Shown piece by piece: positions 59,829 through 64,000 of a stretch of DNA of 64,000 bases; positions within the stretch are counted from its first letter, which is position 1, and each line of letters starts with the position of its first letter. The position numbers and the translations under genes are program-made. This DNA comes from Streptomyces antnestii (GTDB taxonomy: Bacteria > Actinomycetota > Actinomycetes > Streptomycetales > Streptomycetaceae). The stretch spans positions 310,001-374,000 of the forward strand of contig NZ_RZYA01000005.1 of assembly GCF_004005495.1 (NCBI RefSeq), written 5' to 3'. Below the pieces are notes generated by a model, which searched no databases, was not told the origin of the DNA, and worked only from the letters and a program-made list of their open reading frames with translations.

Positions 59829-62497
59829 TGGAGTCGGCTGAAATCCGCCGCCGCTGGCTGAGCTTCTTCGAGGAGCGTGGCCACAAGGTCGTGCCCTCGG
59901 CGTCGCTCATCGCGGACGACCCGACTCTGCTGCTCGTCCCCGCGGGCATGGTCCCGTTCAAGCCGTACTTCCTCGGCGAGGTCAAGCCGCCCGCCCCGCG
60001 CGCCACCAGCGTGCAGAAGTGCGTGCGTACGCCGGACATCGAAGAGGTCGGCAAGACCACCCGCCACGGCACGTTCTTCCAGATGTGCGGCAACTTCTCG
60101 TTCGGCGACTACTTCAAGGAAGGCGCCATCAAGTACGCCTGGGAGCTGCTCACCAGCTCCGTGGCGGACGGTGGCTACGGCCTCGAGCCCGAGAAGCTCT
60201 GGATCACCGTCTACCTCGACGACGACGAGGCCGAGCGCATCTGGCACGAGGTCGTCGGCGTCCCCAAGGAGCGCATCCAGCGCCTGGGCAAGAAGGACAA
60301 CTTCTGGTCCATGGGCGTCCCCGGCCCCTGCGGCCCGTGTTCCGAGATCAACTACGACCGCGGCCCCGAGTTCGGCGTCGAGGGCGGCCCGGCCGTCAAC
60401 GACGAGCGGTACGTGGAGATCTGGAACCTGGTCTTCATGCAGTACGAGCGCGGCGCCGGCATCGGCAAGGAGGACTTCGAGATCCTCGGCGACCTGCCGT
60501 CGAAGAACATCGACACGGGTCTCGGCCTCGAGCGCCTCGCCATGATCCTGCAGGGCGTACAGAACATGTACGAGACGGACACCCTGCGCGTCGTCATGGA
60601 CAAGGCCACCGAGCTCACCGGCGTCCAGTACGGCGACAAGCACACCACCGACGTCGCGATGCGCGTGGTCGCCGACCACATGCGCACCTCCGTGATGCTC
60701 ATCGGCGACGGCGTCACCCCCGGCAACGAGGGCCGTGGCTACGTCCTGCGCCGCATCATGCGCCGCGCCATCCGCAACATGCGCCTCATGGGCGCCACCG
60801 GTCCGGTCGTCAAGGACCTCGTCGACGTCGTGATCGACACGATGGGCCAGCAGTACCCGGAGCTCATCACCGACCGCAAGCGCATCGAGACCGTCGCCCT
60901 CGCCGAAGAGGCCGCCTTCCTCAAGGCCCTCAAGGGCGGCACGAACATCCTCGACACCGCCGTCACCGAGACCAAGGCCAAGGGCGGCACCGTCCTCGCC
61001 GGCGACAAGGCGTTCCTGCTCCACGACACCTGGGGCTTCCCGATCGACCTCACTCTCGAAATGGCCGCCGAACAGGGCCTTTCCGTGGACGAGGACGGCT
61101 TCCGGCGCCTGATGAAGGAGCAGCGGGAGCGCGCCAAGGCCGACGCCCAGGCCAAGAAGACCGGCCACGCCAACGTCGGGGCCTACCGCGAGATCGCGGA
61201 CGCCGCCGGTGCCACCGACTTCATCGGCTACACGTCGACCGACGGCGAGTCCACGATCGTCGGCCTCCTGGTCGACGGCGTCTCGTCCCCCGCCGCCTCC
61301 GAGGGCGACGAGGTCGAGGTCGTCCTCGACCGCACGCCGTTCTACGCCGAGGGCGGCGGCCAGATCGGCGACACCGGCCGCATCAAGCTGGACAACGGCG
61401 CGGTCATCGAGGTCCGCGACTGCCAGAAGCCGGTGCCGGGCGTCTACGTCCACAAGGGCGTCGTCCAGGTCGGCGAGGTGACCGTCGGCGCCACGGCCCA
61501 GGCCGTCATCGACGTGGCCCGCCGCCGCGCCATCGCCCGCGCCCACTCCGCCACGCACCTCACCCACCAGGCGCTGCGTGACGCCCTCGGCCCGACGGCC
61601 GCCCAGGCCGGCTCGGAGAACCAGCCGGGCCGCTTCCGCTTCGACTTCGGTTCGCCGTCCGCCGTGCCCACGGCCGTGATGACGGACGTCGAGCAGAAGA
61701 TCAACGAGGTGCTGACCCGCGAACTGGACGTCCAGGCCGAGGTCATGAGCATCGACGACGCCAAGAAGCAGGGCGCCATCGCCGAGTTCGGCGAGAAGTA
61801 CGGCGAGCGCGTCCGCGTCGTCACCATCGGCGACTTCTCCAAGGAGCTGTGCGGCGGTACGCACGTCCACAACACCGCCCAGCTCGGCCTGGTGAAGCTG
61901 CTCGGCGAGTCGTCCATCGGCTCGGGCGTGCGCCGCATCGAGGCCCTGGTCGGCGTCGACGCGTACAACTTCCTCGCCCGTGAGCACACGGTCGTCGCCC
62001 AGCTCCAGGAGCTGGTCAAGGGCCGTTCCGAGGAGCTGCCGGAGAAGATCGCCGCCATGCTCGGCAAGCTGAAGGACGCCGAGAAGGAGATCGAGAAGTT
62101 CCGCGCGGAGAAGGTCCTCCAGGCCGCCGCCGGTCTCGCCACCGGCGCCATCGACGTGCGCGGGGTCGCGCTCGTCACCGGCCAGGTCCCGGACGGCACG
62201 GGCGCCGACGACCTGCGCAAGCTCGTCCTCGACGTGCGCGGCCGCATCCAGGGCGGACGCCCCGCCGTGGTCGCCCTGTTCACCACGGTCAACGGCAAGC
62301 CGCTCACGGTCATCGCCACGAACGAGGCGGCTCGCGAGCGCGGTCTCAAGGCCGGTGACCTCGTCCGCACGGCCGCCAAGACCCTCGGCGGCGGCGGTGG
62401 CGGCAAGCCGGACGTCGCCCAGGGCGGCGGCCAGAACCCGGCCGCCATCGGTGACGCCATCGTCGCGATCGAGCGGCTCGTCGGGGAAACCGCCTGA
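59828..62497 (+). CDS. alaS: Alanine-tRNA ligase
   Basis: An 889-aa class II synthetase charging tRNA-Ala. The N-terminal catalytic domain begins [20 protein letters not shown] with motif 2 around [20 protein letters not shown]. The editing domain has H-x3-H in [12 protein letters not shown] (about 574) and the CGGTH metal site (near 675, [11 protein letters not shown]). The C-terminal domain (about 760-889) is Ala/Gly-rich with a [15 protein letters not shown] stretch typical of the end of AlaS C-Ala. It overlaps DUF6167 by one base and ruvX by one base (TGATG), so the operon is DUF948-DUF6167-alaS-ruvX-mltG. Confidence 0.97.
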   Translation: MESAEIRRRWLSFFEERGHKVVPSASLIADDPTLLLVPAGMVPFKPYFLGEVKPPAPRATSVQKCVRTPDIEEVGKTTRHGTFFQMCGNFSFGDYFKEGAIKYAWELLTSSVADGGYGLEPEKLWITVYLDDDEAERIWHEVVGVPKERIQRLGKKDNFWSMGVPGPCGPCSEINYDRGPEFGVEGGPAVNDERYVEIWNLVFMQYERGAGIGKEDFEILGDLPSKNIDTGLGLERLAMILQGVQNMYETDTLRVVMDKATELTGVQYGDKHTTDVAMRVVADHMRTSVMLIGDGVTPGNEGRGYVLRRIMRRAIRNMRLMGATGPVVKDLVDVVIDTMGQQYPELITDRKRIETVALAEEAAFLKALKGGTNILDTAVTETKAKGGTVLAGDKAFLLHDTWGFPIDLTLEMAAEQGLSVDEDGFRRLMKEQRERAKADAQAKKTGHANVGAYREIADAAGATDFIGYTSTDGESTIVGLLVDGVSSPAASEGDEVEVVLDRTPFYAEGGGQIGDTGRIKLDNGAVIEVRDCQKPVPGVYVHKGVVQVGEVTVGATAQAVIDVARRRAIARAHSATHLTHQALRDALGPTAAQAGSENQPGRFRFDFGSPSAVPTAVMTDVEQKINEVLTRELDVQAEVMSIDDAKKQGAIAEFGEKYGERVRVVTIGDFSKELCGGTHVHNTAQLGLVKLLGESSIGSGVRRIEALVGVDAYNFLAREHTVVAQLQELVKGRSEELPEKIAAMLGKLKDAEKEIEKFRAEKVLQAAAGLATGAIDVRGVALVTGQVPDGTGADDLRKLVLDVRGRIQGGRPAVVALFTTVNGKPLTVIATNEAARERGLKAGDLVRTAAKTLGGGGGGKPDVAQGGGQNPAAIGDAIVAIERLVGETA

Positions 62498-62961
62498 TGC
62501 GACGCGGCCGCCGCCTTGCGATCGACGTCGGGGACGCCCGGATCGGGGTCGCCTCGTGCGACCCCGACGGGATCCTCGCCACTCCGGTGGAGACCGTGCC
62601 GGGACGCGACGTCCCGGCCGCCCACCGGCGGCTGAGACAACTCGTCGAGGAGTACGAGCCGATCGAGGTCGTCGTCGGCCTCCCTCGCTCCCTCAAGGGG
62701 GGCGAGGGCCCGGCCGCGGCCAAGGTCCGTGCCTTCGCACAGGAGTTGGCTGCCGGAATCGCCCCGGTATCGGTGAGACTCCTCGACGAGAGGATGACCA
62801 CAGTGACGGCCAGCCAGGGGCTGCGCGCCTCGGGCGTGAAGTCCAAAAAGGGCCGGTCTGTCATCGACCAGGCGGCCGCCGTCATCATCCTCCAGCAGGC
62901 CCTGGAGTCCGAACGGACGTCAGGTAAAGCTCCGGGCGAGGGCGTCGAAGTGGTCATCTGA
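62497..62961 (+). CDS. ruvX: Holliday junction resolvase-like / pre-16S rRNA nuclease YqgF
   Basis: A 154-aa RNase H-like fold protein. It opens RRGRRLAIDVGDARIGVASCD, with the first catalytic Asp in AIDVGDARIG, continues with VVGLPRSLKGGEGPAAAKV, and has the C-terminal acidic motif VRLLDERMTTVTA, followed by SVIDQAAAVIILQQAL. The name reflects an early resolvase prediction; in E. coli the protein trims the 5' end of 16S rRNA. It shares one base with the alaS stop and lies 122 bases before mltG. Confidence 0.93.
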   Translation: MRRGRRLAIDVGDARIGVASCDPDGILATPVETVPGRDVPAAHRRLRQLVEEYEPIEVVVGLPRSLKGGEGPAAAKVRAFAQELAAGIAPVSVRLLDERMTTVTASQGLRASGVKSKKGRSVIDQAAAVIILQQALESERTSGKAPGEGVEVVI

Positions 62962-63083
62962 TCGCGATACGGTAACGTTCCGCGCGATCGGCGGCGTTCG
63001 AACAGCTGCCGCACAGCATCAAGAGGCGGACCGGTTGCCCTCCACTCAGACGCGGCCGCCGCCTCGCGGCTTGTAGGGGATCG

Positions 63084-64000
63084 ATGACTGAGTATGGCCG
63101 GGGCCCTGGCTCCGAACCGTGGCATCCCGAGGACCCGTTGTACGGGGACCAGGGGTGGGGGCAGCAGGCCGCCGACGGCCAGTCTGCTTACGGCGGCCAG
63201 GGGCAGTACCACCCTCAGCAGCCGCAGCACCCTCAGCAGGGACAGCAGCAGCACCCGCAGCAGCAGGGACAGCAGCCGCAGCAGTACGGCGGCAACTGGG
63301 GCACCGGTCAGCACGACCCCTACGGGCAGCAGCAGTACGGGGGCGGCCAGCAGTACGGCGCCCAGCCGCAGGGGGGCGGCTGGGACAACGGGGGTCACGG
63401 CCATGTCCCGTACGGCGCCGACCCGGTGGACCCCTACGGCGGTCAGCAGCAGGCCGCGTACGGCGGTGAGCAGCCGGATCTGTACGGCGCCCCCGACGCG
63501 TACCCGCCGCCGGAGCCGCCGGGCCGGCGCCGGCCCGCGGCCGAGCCCGAGCCCGAGACGGGCTGGGACCCGGGACCCGACCAGGGGGAACACGCGTTCT
63601 TCGCCGGTGGCGGCGATGACGACGGGGACGACGACCACGACGACCCGCGCGACCGGGATGGCCGGCGCGGCCGGGGCGGCAAGAAGCCCAAGAAGCGGCG
63701 CAGCGGATGCGCCTGCCTGGTGCTCACCGTGATCTTCGCGGGTGGCGTCGGCGGGGTCGGCTATTTCGGCTACCAGTTCTACCAAAACCGTTTCGGTGCG
63801 GCGCCGGACTTCGCGGGCTCCGGGAACGGCGAGAAGGTGACTGTCGACATTCCCCCGGGCGCGGGCGGTTATGTCATCGGGCAGCGCCTGAAGGACGCCG
63901 GCGTCATCAAGAGCGTGGACGCCTTCGTTTCGGCGCAGGAACAGAATCCGCGCGGCAAGTCCATTCAGGACGGCGGATACACGCTCGAAAAGGAAATGTC
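63084..64000 (+). CDS. mltG: Endolytic murein transglycosylase MltG (partial, N-terminal part)
   Basis: The gene runs past the window end; about 305 residues are visible from ATG 63084. Residues about 1-155 are Gln/Gly/Tyr-rich (QQQQYGGGQQYGAQ-type repeats), followed by an acidic-basic stretch and a basic patch (KKPKKRRSG). A membrane span follows (about 208-232, CACLVLTVIFAGGVGGVGYFGYQ), then YceG-domain sequence (VDIPPGAGGYVIGQRLKDAGVIKSVDAFVSAQE). MltG cuts nascent peptidoglycan and helps set glycan length outside the membrane. The catalytic Glu lies beyond 64000. The long cytoplasmic Q-rich domain is absent in E. coli MltG (about 340 aa) but common in actinobacteria. Confidence 0.9.
   Translation, partial: MTEYGRGPGSEPWHPEDPLYGDQGWGQQAADGQSAYGGQGQYHPQQPQHPQQGQQQHPQQQGQQPQQYGGNWGTGQHDPYGQQQYGGGQQYGAQPQGGGWDNGGHGHVPYGADPVDPYGGQQQAAYGGEQPDLYGAPDAYPPPEPPGRRRPAAEPEPETGWDPGPDQGEHAFFAGGGDDDGDDDHDDPRDRDGRRGRGGKKPKKRRSGCACLVLTVIFAGGVGGVGYFGYQFYQNRFGAAPDFAGSGNGEKVTVDIPPGAGGYVIGQRLKDAGVIKSVDAFVSAQEQNPRGKSIQDGGYTLEKEM

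Noticed and set aside
58700..61987. A 1095-aa open frame antisense to alaS
   Set aside because: It is a high-GC shadow: Asp/Val/Gly/Leu-rich composition without domains, exactly opposite alaS, which has all family motifs.

Overview
The window is about 64 kb of very GC-rich chromosomal DNA with dense, short-spaced genes, many GTG starts and strong third-position GC bias. It encodes a protein that reads as the sporulation regulator SsgB, together with phosphatidylinositol-mannoside genes and a RelA/SecDF/RuvABC block. These point to the core chromosome of a Streptomyces. From memory the order mirrors the ssgB to alaS region of Streptomyces coelicolor. No prophage, insertion sequence, CRISPR array or biosynthetic gene cluster was seen, so most of the window is housekeeping.

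Layout. (1) 1-2.0 kb: end of a methionine ABC importer (metN-metI-metQ). (2) 2.2-10.7 kb: an acetyltransferase, then corrin/siroheme genes: CobL, a BluB-CobT fusion with a very long disordered N-terminus, and a CysG-like enzyme, followed by a SpoU/TrmH methyltransferase. (3) 10.7-14.4 kb: a membrane Ser/Thr kinase, two small unknown proteins, an APH-fold kinase and a small zinc-ribbon protein. (4) 14.4-15.0 kb: a minus-strand tRNA operon Gly-Cys-Val-Val-Val with a visible promoter and a two-way terminator. (5) 15.1-25.2 kb: pabB/pabC-like genes, acetyltransferase, DsbA-like protein, CGNR regulator, ssgB, a PGPGW membrane protein, two identical tRNA-Val(CAC) genes flanking an SRPBCC gene, a DEDD exonuclease, and a two-gene pair (DUF4365-like nuclease fold plus an unknown 405-aa protein). 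(6) 25.3-36.4 kb: thrS, K+ channel, HIT protein, an unknown membrane protein, EF-G2, then the pgsA-patA-pimA operon and a striking 22-copy 25-bp tandem repeat. (7) 36.4-46.1 kb: LemA-like protein, pdxS-pdxT, yebC, ruvC-ruvA-ruvB, yajC-secD-secF-apt. (8) 46.3-54.2 kb: relA, a DUF349 protein, cyclophilin, metallo-hydrolase, hisS, VKOR. (9) 54.2-64 kb: rarA, rpsD, an NB-ARC/TPR protein, DUF948, DUF6167, alaS, ruvX and the start of mltG.

How the genes work together. The CobL, BluB-CobT and CysG/CobA genes supply the corrin ring and lower ligand of vitamin B12. pgsA-patA-pimA make phosphatidylinositol phosphate and its first mannosylated, acylated derivatives. pdxST make pyridoxal phosphate. ruvCAB resolve Holliday junctions. 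yajC-secDF assist protein export, and apt/relA act in purine salvage and (p)ppGpp signalling. The thrS-HIT-pgsA-patA-pimA-pdxS-pdxT-yebC-ruvCAB-yajC-secDF-apt-relA-ppi-MBL-hisS order closely parallels the mycobacterial chromosome, with a minus-strand block (28.7-32.8 kb) intervening here. The best candidates for something undescribed are the 25-bp repeat array after pimA, the DUF4365-like plus unknown gene pair at 23.4-25.2 kb, and the extended BluB-CobT fusion.
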